From Adineta steineri (taxonomy: Eukaryota > Rotifera > Eurotatoria > Adinetida > Adinetidae): a stretch of DNA of 64,000 bases. Below the pieces are notes generated by a model. It was not told the origin of the DNA. It worked only from the letters and a program-made list of their open reading frames with translations, and did not search any database. Positions 22,671 to 35,641 of the stretch are shown here, piece by piece. The position numbers and the translations under genes were made by a program. Location of the stretch: positions 607,796 to 671,795 of the forward strand of contig CAJNOI010000007.1 of the NCBI GenBank assembly GCA_905250115.1. Direction: 5' to 3'. Position 1 is the first letter of the stretch, and each line of letters opens with the position of its first letter.

Positions 22671-23253
22671 CTAATAGAAATAGTAAAATATATTTCACCG
22701 TTTAGTCAAAAAGTATTTGTAAAAAAAACTCACACGTTTTCGACTACTACCAGTTGCAATTTCAAAAGAATGAACGATAAAAAAAAAGTTATTCTTGAAT
22801 ACGTAATATTTGCACGTATTCCTTCCAAAAATATGCACTCATTTTTATTCTCATACATTCTTTCGTTTTTTTCTGTTTCTTCAGTACATATATCTATTTT
22901 TTTATCTTTCATTCTTTTGAAAATACTCAGTAATATTCATTGAATATTCTAAATTTTCTCACAAACAATTTTTAAATAAAAGGATGTGTACGTGAGCAAA
23001 GGGAAGACTAAATTTTGATAGATACTACGATTAATACTCGACACGAACCCAACTTAATCAACAATAATCCAAAATATAAAAATGTATTAATTCCATAAAA
23101 AAAACTACGGATGATTATGAGACAAATGTTCTACATTTTTTTCAAACTATTTTCAATTGATAATATACAATCTAATGAGAATGGTTAAAACAACATAAAA
23201 AAATCCATTTTCATCAATATTACAAAAATAAAATATTATAATAATTATTCTAT
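22671..23253. other. Intergenic with probable 5' UTR exon
   Basis: On the minus strand a segment ending near 22740 with a GTGAGT donor, spliced to an acceptor at 22671, looks like the 5' untranslated exon of the short gene at 22248-22664. The rest is AT-rich flank. Confidence 0.4.
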
Positions 23254-24992
23254 TTAACGTCTTTTTCTTGCCGTTAATCCAGATTTATGTTGTAAACTTG
23301 TATTCTTTATTGATGATGCATTTTTAAGTGCAAATTTAAGTGGTGGAAGTGTTACAGTTTCATTAGGTAAAACATTAAGAAATGATGGGACTGATAAATA
23401 GGAATAATTAAAACGTTTTGATACCCAACTAATTGCTAATTCATCCGAACGAAGTTTTCCTTCACGTGTATATAAACGTACAGCATACATCCATGATATA
23501 TCGTTCCACATCGAATGATATTTCATATTAGCTGATGTATAATTTTTTTCTGATGGCATTTCCCATTTATCTTTTCCATATTCGCTATTAAAATAAGTAA
23601 TAGGTGAACATGGAATTGAAAATCGGTAACCAAATAAATCACATGAACAAAGTTTGTCTAATAATGGAATAATACGTCTTAAATATCAAATCAATAATAT
23701 TTTCAAATAGATCAAAATTTGAAATATACCTAAATTTTGATCTTTGTGCTTGATAACCATACCAACGATGATTCCCATCACGATATGCCCAAAATAGATC
23801 AAATACATAATTTCCCGAAGATAGACGAAATTCAAGAGAATCATTTACCTATATAATCTCTTTCAAATTCATTTACATACAAAATAGAATTATTTATTTA
23901 CAAGTCCTAATGCAGCCCAAATATGTGTAATAGAATTTCCAAGAAAATAATTTCGTATACTTTCATCATATTCTTCTGCATATAGACCAAAATCTGCATC
24001 GTTTGTAAATGGTATCAAACCACAATGACGATACCAACCTTGTAATTGAATATAAAACTAACTAGAAAAAAATTATAATCATAAATTATGACTTACCTAA
24101 TAAAGTTCCTCCAGCAAGCCAGTAATGCTTTTCAAGTTTATCTAATCCATCAGCAATATGTCTCATAGATTGAATAATCATATTTAACTGAGTAAAATTT
24201 TGATATAAATGAAATTTATTTTCCATCTTATCTGCTAATGTTCGATTACAATAAAGAAATTCAGATGTTTTATACAACCATAAGAAATGTGAAATATTTC
24301 GAGGATAATGAAATAAATATTCATGTAATTCAGTTTCAATACTATCAAAAAGTAGAAAATATATTTCTCAAATTAAACAAAAAAATATTTACTATTCTAC
24401 AGCACGTACTTTGTCACCATACGATAATTGTATATTTTTAGATAATTGAAGATGATTTCTATATATACGATAATAAGAATTATATTTATGTAAAACAGCT
24501 AAATGAACTATTTTGGTTTCATATTTAATAAATATATGATTAATGAATGTTTTTCCATTATGTAAAATAGTTTTTGATGTTTTGATTGAAAAATTAATAT
24601 CTTGAAGCAAAAGTGATTCAAATAATATTTTAACTGTTTCATTGGTAATAGCGAAAGTAATTAATTGTTGTTCTGGTTTATCAAATGATAATTGATAATT
24701 AAAAACATCATTAAGTACATGTGGATCGATTAAAATTATATTAATTTTTAATTGAAATAAATAATTAAGTATAAAATAAAAAGTTGAGTTCGATCGATAA
24801 TTTAATCGATTTGATTGCTATAGAAAAAAAGAGAAATAAATTTTTATTTTTAATATCTATGTAACTTACATGAATTTCATGGACATTTGTTACTTGTTTA
24901 CAAGTACTGATGGTTAACCAAAAGAGAACATAAATAAAAAATAATAGTAAAATAAATGATTTATTTTGATGGAATAAACGAATAAAATTCAT
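23254..24992 (-). CDS. FKTN: Fukutin-like ribitol-5-phosphate transferase
   Basis: Fukutin adds ribitol-5-phosphate from CDP-ribitol to the core M3 glycan of alpha-dystroglycan in the Golgi. Exons are 24992-24870, 24817-24393, 24341-24097, 24038-23902, 23848-23730 and 23677-23254, 490 residues in frame (human is 461). The N-terminus is a type II membrane anchor (FILLLFFIYVLFWLTI). The LicD/fukutin domain has WLAGGTLLGWYRHCGLIPF, then NDADFG with the metal-binding D-x-D, LVNDSLEFRL, and NSEYGKDKWEMP near the end. Five introns of 48 to 59 bp match the style of the genome. Confidence 0.9.
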
Positions 24993-26476
24993 CAACTATT
25001 CTTGTATATTTATTTATTTAATAATTCGAATACGATTGATAATAGTAATAATAAACGTAATTCTATGGAATTTGAATTATAAAGAATTTTTAATCAACCA
25101 AAAAATAATATAGCACATGTAATTTTCTCATATTTTCTTTGAACAAATAAAAATCTCATTTTGAGTTTATGACTAACAAAAAAAGAATTACGTATATGTT
25201 TGGGTTCATTCTGCTAAAATTGAATACAAAAAGTTTAGAGCATGCTTTAATCCAAGGAAAACGAAACAAACAAGAATAGAAAACTTTACCTTATTAATAA
25301 ATGTAATAAAAGTAGAAATAATGTACTGTATTTGTACGAAGATTTTCTTTGTTATTGTTGAATTACTCTCTTAGCAAGACAAAAATCGATAAACAATCTT
25401 GAAAATGTGCACATTTTGTACTTTTAAAAATACATTTTTCTTTGTTAAAGAAATAAGTTAGACGAAAGCAACGCTCATCAGCTTTATTTTTAAAACAAAG
25501 AAATAATTTATTTAATGAACTTGTATGTGAAATTTCTTTTCGAAAATAAAAACTTCCCGAAAGATAGACTACGAACATATGGCTTCAAGTACAGATTCGA
25601 TTCATTTAAATATTTTATAATATACATGTCCAAAAACATTAACAATATTCAGGTGTATTTTAGTTCATACGTAGTGTAAAATCTCAACGTAATACTATAG
25701 TTGTTCATATATTTTATGAAATATGTAAGCGATTGTCTAAATATTCAATATAAGAATAACACACACAGTAAACTTTTGTAAATTGACTTTTCTTACTATT
25801 GTTTCACTAGAAAATATGATTAAACGTTTTCCGAAGAAAAAATGAAGTCTATAATCAATTTGGTTTATATTAGTAAGATCCAATATTTCGTAGTCCATAT
25901 TTTCAAACGGAACTTTAAGCGGGTGTAGATCAGTATATTATTGTGTTTTTTTCTTTAATATAGTATCTGTTTTCACCATCGACTATGTTTTAGATATATT
26001 AAATATTCATTAATAATTAATTGTCGTTTTTTTTTGAAGAATATCTACACACAATGGTTCTCTCTCATTCATTCATAACTTTGCATTTATATCCACACCC
26101 ACACCCTCAAAGAAAAATAAATAATGAAAGAAAAAAAGTAGAATTCGTTGTTAAGATAAAAAGCACTTTTATAATACTCGAAGATATATACAAAATATAA
26201 TTGAAAAGTTCGTTTTTCAGTTGATTGCAATTTTTTGTTTATATAGTTACTTAAAACAGCCTGAATCTTAGATACATCTCGATATGAAATAAATATTTCT
26301 TTAACGTTGATCACAACAAATATATATTCACTTTATTTTTTTATATCTTTAAATAAAGGCATATGATAGTCTATGAGAAGTTTTGATTACATAAAAAAAA
26401 AATTATGAAAATGTGCTAATAATACCAAAATGCAATTAAAAATTATAGAAAAAAAAACAACAACTTATAATCTGAC
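24993..26476. other. AT-rich intergenic region with a short TGTGGG-type tract
   Basis: About 1.5 kb. At 26093-26107 the + strand reads CCACACCCACACCCT, two C-strand telomere-type units without an inverted partner. Open frames at 25363-25578 and 26087-26314 show no homology or splice context. Confidence 0.5.
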
Positions 26477-29215
26477 CTAATGCTGTTCGATGCCTATAAC
26501 AGTAGCTCGTTCTTTTCTTGAATGTCGTGATTTACTACTTTTTCGTACTTTAAAATCTCGTTCAGGAACAACATCATCATGTTTAACAATAACTTCACGA
26601 CCAAATGTTAATAAATTTTTCATATCATTCAATACTTGATTAATTTGTTTAGTTATTCCTAATGGTTGAATAGTTGATTGTAATTGTTGATTATCATTTT
26701 CAATTAATGTTGGTGTTGATGTTGCTCGACGAGATATAACATCTTCTGTTATTTCATTATCCTATGAAAAATAATTTTTTTTAATTTGTAAAATACTAAA
26801 AATAAAATTTACTTCTTGTTTATTCATTTGAATAAATCGATTATAATTTTCTTGAGTATAACCATTTGATAATTGACAAATTTCATTATCAATCATTTCT
26901 TTTTGTAATATATTGAAATTTAATTGATTTGTTGATTTTTCATGTCCATCACGAATAACTAATTGTGTAAGTGCATTATTTTCCGTTTGAAATACTTCAA
27001 AAAAAAAACAAAATCAAAAATTTAGATATTAAAAATTATTTTACATTGTCTTTCATGTTGTAATTGATCATTTTGTATTTGTTTTTCTTTTAATGTTATT
27101 TCGAATAGATGTTTCATTGATTGTAATTCTTGTTCATAACGTTTTATAGTTTCACGTTTTGTTTGTAATTCCTTTTAGAAAATATGAGAAAGATAGAGTT
27201 AATATTAATAAATAGATAGTATATTACATTTGTTAACATTTGATTTTCAGATTTGAATGTTTCAAATTGAATTTGTACATCTCTTGTATGTTGTTTATTT
27301 AAACCAGATTCATGTTCTAATTGATTATTTATATTTGTTATTTGAAGAAATTTTGAACGGTATTCTTGTATTTCAAGTTTAATTTTTTGATTTTCATTTA
27401 AAAGTTGTTCATTAAAATCTTTTAATTGTTCTTCATTTGTTTTATGATTGGCTACTTCTGTACTATGTTGTTTTATAATACCAGTTAACATATTTACTTG
27501 AAGTAATAATGCTTGATATTTATTATTAATATCATTATGAGCAATTTCAATTTGTTTATTATGATTAATAAGATAACGAATACGATCAGATAAATGATTA
27601 CTTTCACAAATATGTGCAGTATTTAAATCTTCATTGATGGAATCGAATTGTTTTTTATAATTTTCAAAATAAGAAATTTTTGATGAAACAATCGATGACA
27701 TGACATCAAGAGTTAACTAGAAATAAATGAGAAGAAGAATTTTTAAAATGAACAAAGAAATTTTATTTATACATCTGATGTATTGTGTTCAGGTGAAATT
27801 AATAAAAACCATTGTTTTAATTCCGATTCAAAACGTTCACATTCAGCTGATTTAGGTAAAAGTAATGTTAATTTTTGAGATAATTCACTACATTCATTTG
27901 CTTTTGAAGTTACTGTTTGTTGTAAACGTTGAATTTGCATCTTAAATGAAATTTTTTTTTTACGAAATATTTTAATCTTAAACAAATTTACTTGTAAATT
28001 TGATATTTGTGTAAGAAGATCACGATTTTCTTTGATTTTAATTTGATTATTCTGTTCAACATGTTTATTACGTGCTTGTAATGTTTCGAAACTTTGTTGA
28101 AATTGTTCGATCTAAATGAATATAGAAAGAAAAAACTAATAGAAGATGATATGAATTACTTTTAAATGAAGTGCATGATGACGTGTTGCTTGTTCAGTTT
28201 CATTTTTAACTAATCTTTCATTAAGTTCACTGACTAATTCATCTTTAACTCGAAGTTTTTTTTCATATGAATCTCTAAAATAAATAAGAAAAATTTTCAT
28301 TGAAAATAAAAAAAATATCTTTTACTTCTTACCTCAATGTTAATACTTCAACTTTATAATTATCTAATGATTGACCAATTTTTAATGATTCTTCGCGTTG
28401 TTTTGCTAAATGTTTTTCATAACCTTGTCGAACAGATATTGTACTTAAGAAATAAATTTTTTATTTTTTATTTTTTATTTATATATATATGAAATAATTA
28501 CTTCTGTTCGAAAGCTTCAGTTAATTGTGCAATAACATGTTTATTTTCATTTAACATATGTTCTTGTTGTTCATTTAACTGAAAATGAATTTTTATAAAA
28601 ATGAAAATAATTTATTAAGATGATTTTACATCAGTAATTCTTCGTTTAGCATGATTTACTTCGGCTTCATAATCACGAAAACATTGTGTAATTCCATGAG
28701 AAAGTCGTGTATAGAGATCAACTGATATATTATCATCATTGGAAGGTAAATAAGATTTTTCTTAAAATTTAAACAAATAAAAAAAAATAGAAAATAAAAT
28801 TATTTAAACCTCGTTTTTTCTCTTCTTTTATAATTAATTGTTTAAGCACTTCAATAAATGAAGCTAATGATGGTGGTGGCGGTGGTGGTGCTGATGAAAT
28901 CATTTCAGACATCATTCCTACTGGTCTTCTTTGATCAATTGGTCTAGCTGTTGATGTCATTGCAATTGTATTTGACATTTGTGGTACTGATTGTAATTGT
29001 TGACCAATTAAAAGAAATCTATTCATATAACTTTCACTTAAAGTACGAATTTTTCGTTCATTTTCACGCATTAAATTCGTTATTTTAAAGGATTGATCTG
29101 TATCATTATCATTACTAGTTGATGATGCTGTTGTTAGATTACCATCATCATCATCATCACTTGAATCTACTAAAGTTTTTAATCTTATCAATTGTTGATC
29201 ATGTTGTTTCTTCAT
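26477..29215 (-). CDS. Large coiled-coil protein, unrecognised
   Basis: About 12 exons from ATG at 29215 to the stop at 26477. The N-terminus (MKKQHDQQLIRLKTLVDSSD) is followed by an acidic DDDDDG patch, a Ser/Thr/Asn linker and a poly-Pro run (PPPPPP) near 28875. From about 28700 to 26800 the exons encode almost continuous heptad-like helix (for example ELQTKRETIKRYEQELQ, FETFKSENQMLTN). The C-terminal tail is basic (KVRKSSKSRHSRKER). The style is that of centrosomal or ciliary scaffold proteins, but I cannot name a family. The gene is divergent from HCCS, with 210 bp between starts. Confidence 0.75.
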
Positions 29216-29425
29216 TTTTTATTCTATTGAAATGGTTGAACAAAAAAAAGTTTAATAGCATATTAGTAGTAGACATTATCAAATTATAAAACCATAGTAA
29301 TGAGAAGGCTTTCTTTCTCTATTCATCAATACAATTGGTGTTAATATTTAACCAATAGGATTACAACTACATATAAATCGATCTATCCTTGAAAGGAATT
29401 TAGTTATTGTATTGTTTTGATCAAA

Positions 29426-30408
29426 ATGGGTGCTCAAACCTCATCTGCTACTACCAATCAAGGATTAAATGATCATGTTAAACCAACAGATGCTAAACAT
29501 TCAACAGCCAAAGGTTCAATAGATGAATGTCCACATTTTCAAAATCAAAAACCTGAAAAACCTGAAAAACAAACTTATCCAAGTGAATGCCCTATGTCAG
29601 GATCAACAGGCAATAGTGATGTTAATCCATTAAATATGATGCCACCAGCTAATCAAATGCCTGCACCTGATCAACCATTTCCATTATCAACAGCACGTGT
29701 TACTTCAAATATTCCTAAAGTATCTGAGAAAGATGAAAATTGGGTATGAAAAAAATATTTTAAAATATAATTTCTTATTAATTTCGATATCTATTAGGTT
29801 TATCCATCTCCGCAAATGTTTTGGAATGCAATGTTACGTAAAGGTTGGCGTTGGCAAGATGATGCATTAGCACCAGCTGATATGGAAAATATTATACGGA
29901 TGCATAATATTAATAATGAACTTGCTTGGATGGAAGTATTAAAATGGGAAGCATTACATGCAAATGAATGTATGAATCCTCGTTTAGCATCATTTGGTGG
30001 AAAAGCTAAAGATTTTTCACCACGTGCTCGAATTAGAAATTGGATGGGTTATAAACTTCCATTTGATCGACATGATTGGATTGTTGATCGATGTGGAACA
30101 CGTGTGAGATGTATGTTTTATTTAATTTAATTTAAATATTCAATATTTTTATTTATTTTCTTTTAATAGATATTATTGATTATTATGATTCAGAAAAACT
30201 CGATCATGATTCATTAACATTTACAATATTAGATGTTCGACCAGCATTTGATTCAATTGGCGCTGCTTGGGATCGTACGCGTGCTGCATGGTGGCGTTGG
30301 ACAGTACGAGATACTTATGATACGACAGAAGCACATACACGTGATGAATTGATAAAGACAGCTAAACATGAACTTGATAAGAAAAAAGAACCATCTGCAT
30401 CTTCATAA
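29426..30408 (+). CDS. HCCS: Holocytochrome c synthase (cytochrome c haem lyase)
   Basis: Attaches haem covalently to apocytochrome c (and c1) in the mitochondrial intermembrane space. Exons 29426-29743, 29798-30110 and 30170-30408 give 289 residues. Two Cys-Pro haem-regulatory motifs are present in the N-terminal part (DECPHF, SECPMSG). The catalytic domain contains [24 protein letters not shown] with the haem-liganding His, [26 protein letters not shown], and [17 protein letters not shown] at the start is a possible myristoylation sequence. It heads a tight three-gene, same-strand cluster with the genes at 30573 and 31405. Confidence 0.95.
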
Positions 30409-30557
30409 AATAATAATTAATTGTTACCTTTCCTTTCATAATCTCCCTTACTTACAAATATGTGTGTGAGTGTGAGAGTCATATCAATCAAGCACTGCAC
30501 GTTAGAAACAGAGAAACCGTTTTTTTCTTTTTTCTATATCTTTTGACTGTTATTTTT

Positions 30558-30559
30558 AG
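30558..30559 (+). promoter_or_regulatory. Possible trans-splice acceptor before the 152-residue gene
   Basis: A GTTATTTTTAG acceptor lies 13 bp before the ATG and only 150 bp after the HCCS stop, with no upstream exon visible. Confidence 0.35.
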
Positions 30560-30572
30560 ATTAAATAAATAT

Positions 30573-31310
30573 ATGTCTAAACAACAAATGGTGATTTAAT
30601 TTCTTTATATTGTTTACAGGAGAAAAAAAAAACAATAAAAGTATGTTGTTGAATTTAGAATAAAAAGAATGAACAACGATTTATTGAAACATGTTTAAAA
30701 CGATTAGAAAAAAATAAAAAAGAATCAATAAATCACCTGGAAAGGTTTGTTTATTATTTAACAGCAATCAAAAAAAATATAATATTATTTATTTTAGGCC
30801 TAAAGAATGGTATAATTTTACTTCATCTACAGATGAAGTACTTGTACCATCAAATTGGGTTAGTCGATTAGATGAAGCTAATGCAGTGAACAATCATCTA
30901 GAGGTTAATACAATTAATAATAAATATTGTCTCTTTATATTTTTCTTTTAGTATCTTCGTGAAAAAATTGAACAAGATTTTCCTGAGTAATTATTATAGA
31001 ACGAAAAGAAAAAGATAATTATAATTATTTTTTTTTATTTTAGAGATAATGAAAAAATTGATCGAGAAGCAGCATATTGTTCATCAGCTTTACATAAAAT
31101 GCAACAAAATAAATTTCATCAACGTCTTCATGATCATCAAATGCGATGGGTAAGAATAATTTTCTAATATTATCTTTATCAATGAAATCTTGATTTTTTT
31201 AGCACCCTGTTGTACTAGTTGGTGAGCTTGCAGCTTCATTACCTAAACCTACAACAGATCCAGCTGAAATTGAAAAACAGTTGTACAAATCTTTATTAAA
31301 TAATAAATAG
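30573..31310 (+). CDS. Unrecognised 152-residue protein
   Basis: Exons 30573-30590, 30659-30744, 30798-30903, 30952-30986, 31044-31149 and 31203-31310 join in frame. The protein begins MSKQQMNKKNEQRF and contains ERPKEWYNFTSS, LVPSNW, KIDREAAYCSSALHKMQQ and HQMRWHPVVLVGELA. It is soluble, mostly helical and has no signal peptide. The Trp/Tyr motifs look conserved but I do not recognise the family. It starts 165 bp after HCCS and ends 94 bp before CDC26, which fits co-transcription. Confidence 0.75.
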
Positions 31311-31392
31311 TTTTTATAATTTCTTTTTTAATTGTATATTTCGTAATGTTTTGTATCTTTTCTAGATTTTCTGAAGTTTTCTTTATTTCAAC

Positions 31393-31394
31393 AG
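31393..31394 (+). promoter_or_regulatory. Possible trans-splice acceptor before CDC26
   Basis: A TTCTTTATTTCAACAG acceptor ends 10 bp before the CDC26 ATG and about 83 bp after the stop of the previous gene; no upstream exon is apparent. Confidence 0.4.
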
Positions 31395-31404
31395 TTATTT
31401 TATC

Positions 31405-31660
31405 ATGCTTCGTCGTCCATTGACAAGTAAAAATTAACTATGGTTTTTTCAATAGAATTAGATAATGTTTATTTTTATTTTTAGAAATTGATATCAAAGT
31501 GGATGAAATCGAAGATCTTAATGCAGCAATACAAGAACGTAAAAATCAAAAACCTGGCATGACTAATCGAGATCCATTAGGTGCACCTGTACTTCCACCA
31601 CCATCACAATCAGTATTTTCTTTTTTTGATGGCGTCGGTACTAATGCAACTCCAAGATAA
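31405..31660 (+). CDS. CDC26: Anaphase-promoting complex subunit CDC26 (APC12)
   Basis: Small APC/C subunit that stabilises the TPR superhelix of CDC16/APC6. Exons 31405-31426 and 31485-31660 give 65 residues. The N-terminus MLRRPLTKIDIKVDEIEDL aligns with the conserved MLRRxPTxLxLKxDDIEE of animal CDC26, the part that inserts into the CDC16 groove. It is followed by a helix (AAIQERKNQK) and a short Pro-rich tail. The human protein is 85 residues; the difference is in the variable tail. Confidence 0.85.
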
Positions 31661-32060
31661 ACTACTATTATTCATATCTGACTGTAAATTTCTTATTTTC
31701 TATTCTATAAGTTGTTATTAAAAAGAAATATATTGAATTATTTGTTCATTTTACCATTCAATATTCTCTACTTCTATTCAATCTGTTAATAAACGAATGA
31801 TATCAATAGTAGAGACTCATAAGAAATCTTCTTAGTTCAATACATGTCTATATGAAATATTCTGATCATTGAAATGTATCAGTGTATTAATTAGATACAC
31901 ATTCGAATAGAACAATAATCATATCAATTAAGAAACGATGTTAATAGAATAGATTTGTAATAGCTAATTGATGTGTATCATTCCCGAAATGATATCAATT
32001 ATGACAATAATAGAACAGTATAAAATAGAAACAAATATTGAAATAAACATATATTCAAAC
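31661..32060. other. Intergenic before homeobox gene
   Basis: About 400 bp of AT-rich DNA. An in-frame ATG at 31971 would add a 30-residue Ile-rich extension to the homeobox protein, but that stretch looks like translated spacer. Confidence 0.5.
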
Positions 32061-32591
32061 ATGAATTCAACATATCAACCATCTCCACTTATTCTTGATC
32101 CATTTATTCTTCATTTTCTTTCATCAACAATTGAACCACCACCACCACTTCCATTATCAATTTTCTTTTATGATCCATTTCTTGTTGTACCTCCACCACC
32201 AATAACAAGTCCAACAACATCTGATATAACGACTTCACCACCACCTTCACAAGTAAGATTTTTATATTCTATTAAATATATTCTTTATTTTTTCGTCTCT
32301 TTTGTTTAGAATTTAATAACAAAATCAAACATTTCTGCTCGTCATCGTTATACACCATTACAATTATTTACACTTCATCGTATTTTTATTCAATTACCAT
32401 ATCCATCATTAGAACAACGTCGTCTTATTGCAGAACATCTTAATCTTGATAATGAACAAGTTCGTATTTGGTTTTCTAATCGTCGATCAAGACAACGTGG
32501 ATCTAGTTATCAAACAAGCCTTATTCAACCAACATCAAATGAATGCTTAAATATAAAACCATTATTCGATCAATTAAATCTTTGTATTTGA
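32061..32591 (+). CDS. Divergent homeodomain transcription factor
   Basis: Exons 32061-32252 and 32310-32591 give 157 residues. The N-terminal half is Pro-rich (runs such as PPPPLP and PPPP). The homeodomain is in exon 2: RHRYTPLQLFTLHRIF (helix 1), YPSLEQRRLIAEHLNL (helix 2) and NEQVRIWFSNRRSRQR (helix 3). Trp48, Phe49, Asn51 and Arg53 are kept, with Ser at position 50 as in paired-type homeodomains, though no paired domain is present. I cannot assign a class. The short length and lack of other motifs suggest a fast-evolving lineage-specific gene. Confidence 0.85.
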
Positions 32592-32848
32592 TTAATTTTT
32601 TTGTTTTGAATAAAAATTTGTTACTTTTGAATTTATTCTAATTTGTCTTGATAGTTCTCTGCGTATAAAAGTTATTATGATAAAAGTAATCGTCAGAAAA
32701 AAAAGATACAAATAGAATAACATTGATTCAACAGATAAATTTTGTACTAATTACTATTATAAGATTCAATGATAATTATTCAATATAAAATGTTTTTTGT
32801 GTGATATTTATTTCAAAACTACTGTTACAGAAAAACAAATAAAAAGCC

Positions 32849-33811
32849 TTATTTTTTCTCAATAATACCTTGTGCTATATCAAAAGCAGATTGAATACCA
32901 ATCAAATCACCAAGTTTTGATGGAACAATATAATTATCAATATCATTTGTGATTGCTGGTATATCTAAATAACTATTTAATATTTGTAAGACATGTTTTC
33001 GTATATGTTCAAATAGGCCATTTCGTTTTGTTAAACCACCACCAATAATAATACGTTTGACGGATGTTAAATAAATAACTGATGCACATAATTGTGCAAT
33101 ATAATATGCTTGAATATTCCATACAGGATCATCATCTGGAATTTTACTTAAAAGATTTGGAGAGATTTTAAGACGATCGGCAACAGCTTTTGCTTTTGAC
33201 ATTCCTTCAATACATGAATTATGATATGGACAATCACCAGCATAATCATCACCAGCAAAACGTTCACATTTAATATGAGCACCTTCTGGATGCATCAAAC
33301 CATGAACAGGACGACCTTCAAGAACAAGACCAACACCTACACCTATTTACAAAAAAAATAAATAAATGAAAATACGAAAAAGAAAAAGAATTTTAATAGT
33401 AAAACCTGTTCCAATAGTAATATAGGCTGCTGATGAATCACCTCGAAGTGCAGCTTCAGTCATTGCTGGTGCATTGACATCAGTTTCAAAAGCTACAGGT
33501 ACATTCAAACCTCTAAATGCGCCAACAACATTTACATATTGCCAACCAGGTTTTGGAGTTGTTGTAATATATCCGTAGTGTTTACTTGTTTTATCCAGGT
33601 CAACAGGTCCAAAACAAGCAATACCAATAGCGACAAATGGTCGTTCAGATCTTTTCGATTCTAACCATTCATAGATTTCACGTAAAGTATGTTCAGGATC
33701 TGTTGTTACAATTTGTAATGAATAATTATTATCGTATTGTCCATTTTCATTACTTATAGCGACTTTACATCCAGTACCACCCATTTCTATACCAGCAACA
33801 ATTGATGGCAT
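32849..33811 (-). CDS. ROK-family sugar kinase, bacterial fructokinase type
   Basis: ROK kinases phosphorylate hexoses with ATP. Exons 33811-33406 and 33342-32849 (63-bp intron) give 299 residues, the length of bacterial fructokinases. Seen: the phosphate-1 loop GIEMGGTGCKVAI, ACFGPVDL, the catalytic FETDVNAPAMTEA (Asp in DVN), TIGTGVGVGL, and the zinc-binding ROK signature HPEGAHI with CPYHNSCIEG. Closest in style to Bacillus-type fructokinase (GmuE/ScrK). Animal ROK proteins (GNE, NAGK) differ from this layout, so horizontal origin is likely. The start is taken at the ATG at 33811. Confidence 0.85.
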
Positions 33812-35641
33812 GATCACTTCTTTATTCAAAATGATCTATTATAAAAACAAACAAAAACATCATTAATTTCCACAGGTCATATTTAAAGATGCATCTATAA
33901 ATAGGTACATATCTTATTAGTTTCAATCGCAATAGACAATGAAAGAGAAAAACATACGAGTAGCTTGTTCTTTTATAAGAGAACGAGTCGACCTACAACA
34001 ATAATAAAAGTATGATACTTTGTAAACGAAATTATATAATAATATTTTCTTTTTAACTAGTAGACAAATATCTATACGTTTTTTTCTTTCTAATTACAAA
34101 TTGATTTTAGACGTTTTTTTTATTACAATGGAGATTCAATGCAAAAAATAAAACTGCGCAAAGCCACACAATCACATCTAAACAATATTTTCATATACTA
34201 CATCCACGTGAGTATTTTATGCATATGCGCGCAAAGAAAGGTTAGACAAAGAAAAGAAAATATGTTTCACTGCCATTCTTTTTCTTTACTATTTTACATT
34301 TTATCTACAAATTGTCAAATACACCCTCGCTCCTTGTCTAGAAAAATGGTTTCTGCATTTTTGTTTTCGTTTGGAACATATAAATGTTTTCTTGTTATTA
34401 TAGCTACTTATCTACGAAAAAAAAGAACAAATCGACCTTCTCCTAAACATTTCTGAAATCTTTAATTATATATTCGATGTTTTTGTATACTCTTCCACCT
34501 ATTCAATTCTGATATCTTCGAGACACTTCTAATTAGTATTCTGTTTCAAATCTCGTTTACAATCAGGTTATGCATGAATAACAAATTATAGAACTAAGAT
34601 CGGTAAAATTAAAAAAAGTACGAAAAAAATTACAAATATGTAGGCATGTCTAGTATACCTTTTGTGATATACATACACATTTCTATATTCGTTTTGTGCC
34701 TCTTGCTTCTGTTCTCTTTTCATTGGTTCTTGACACAAGGCAACCATCTTGTCTCATGGTGTGTATGTATTAAATATAAACAAGATATTTTTTTTTTCTT
34801 CTTTGTATATTTTATCTATACCATTATTAGTCATATGAATATTGAATACAAAACATCATTAAGCTATTATTATTGAATATATATAAAAAGTATTGTTTTG
34901 AAATGATACTAAATAAAAAAAACTATGAATGAACTAATAATTAGCCTTAGATTTCTCGAGGGATGATCCTAAATATACACATATTTACGAAATTTTTATA
35001 TTTCTGTTCATAACTATTATTGTATGTAATAAGAGTGATACCCTAATTTATAATAATTAAAAGCATGTTTAACTATTAATAAAATCTATATTCTATTAAC
35101 TCATAGGTACTATATTTATTTACATTTATAATGAAAAAAAAACAAATAATGTGAATATATTAATTAATAAAATTCAATATTTATCTAATAAATATAGAAA
35201 TAATTTAATGATGAAATATGATATTTATTTATTTCGAATGTCAATTAAACTATGAAGATTTTCTATTATAGAGCTATCAAAATATTTGTCAATAAAACTC
35301 AACAAGTAACGACATCATTATTAGTTATATATTTCTTTTCTATTTCATGATTTGTTCTATCATCAACTAATCTTATTTTACATTTTTACCGCTGTATGTT
35401 ACAACAACCAACCTCCCTCCCTCGCTCGGTCGCTCTATTTATTTATTTACTTATTTATTCGAAGTAGAAAGAGAAAAAGAAAAATCATCTTGTAATTCTT
35501 ATGAAATTTCCCACAAGTTTTTCCCACTACGGTTAAGTTATTCCGAGATATTACTCATAACAAATACATGTCTATACGTCTTTATACACACTCATATATT
35601 TACTTTTTATTTAAAATAGTTTCGTAGATTGAACAGCAACA
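33812..35641. other. Long AT-rich intergenic region
   Basis: About 1.8 kb between the divergent ROK kinase and elongin A. Open frames at 34139-34456 and 34646-34876 look like random translation. The region just before elongin A has a CT-rich tract (about 35410-35440). Confidence 0.6.
35626..35627 (+). promoter_or_regulatory. Possible trans-splice acceptor before elongin A
   Basis: TTTCGTAG ends 14 bp before the ATG at 35642; the upstream region shows no coding exon. Confidence 0.3.

Noticed and set aside
33812..33829. Longer N-terminus for the ROK kinase
   Set aside because: It would need a TTG start; the ATG at 33811 is the expected eukaryotic start and directly precedes the conserved region.
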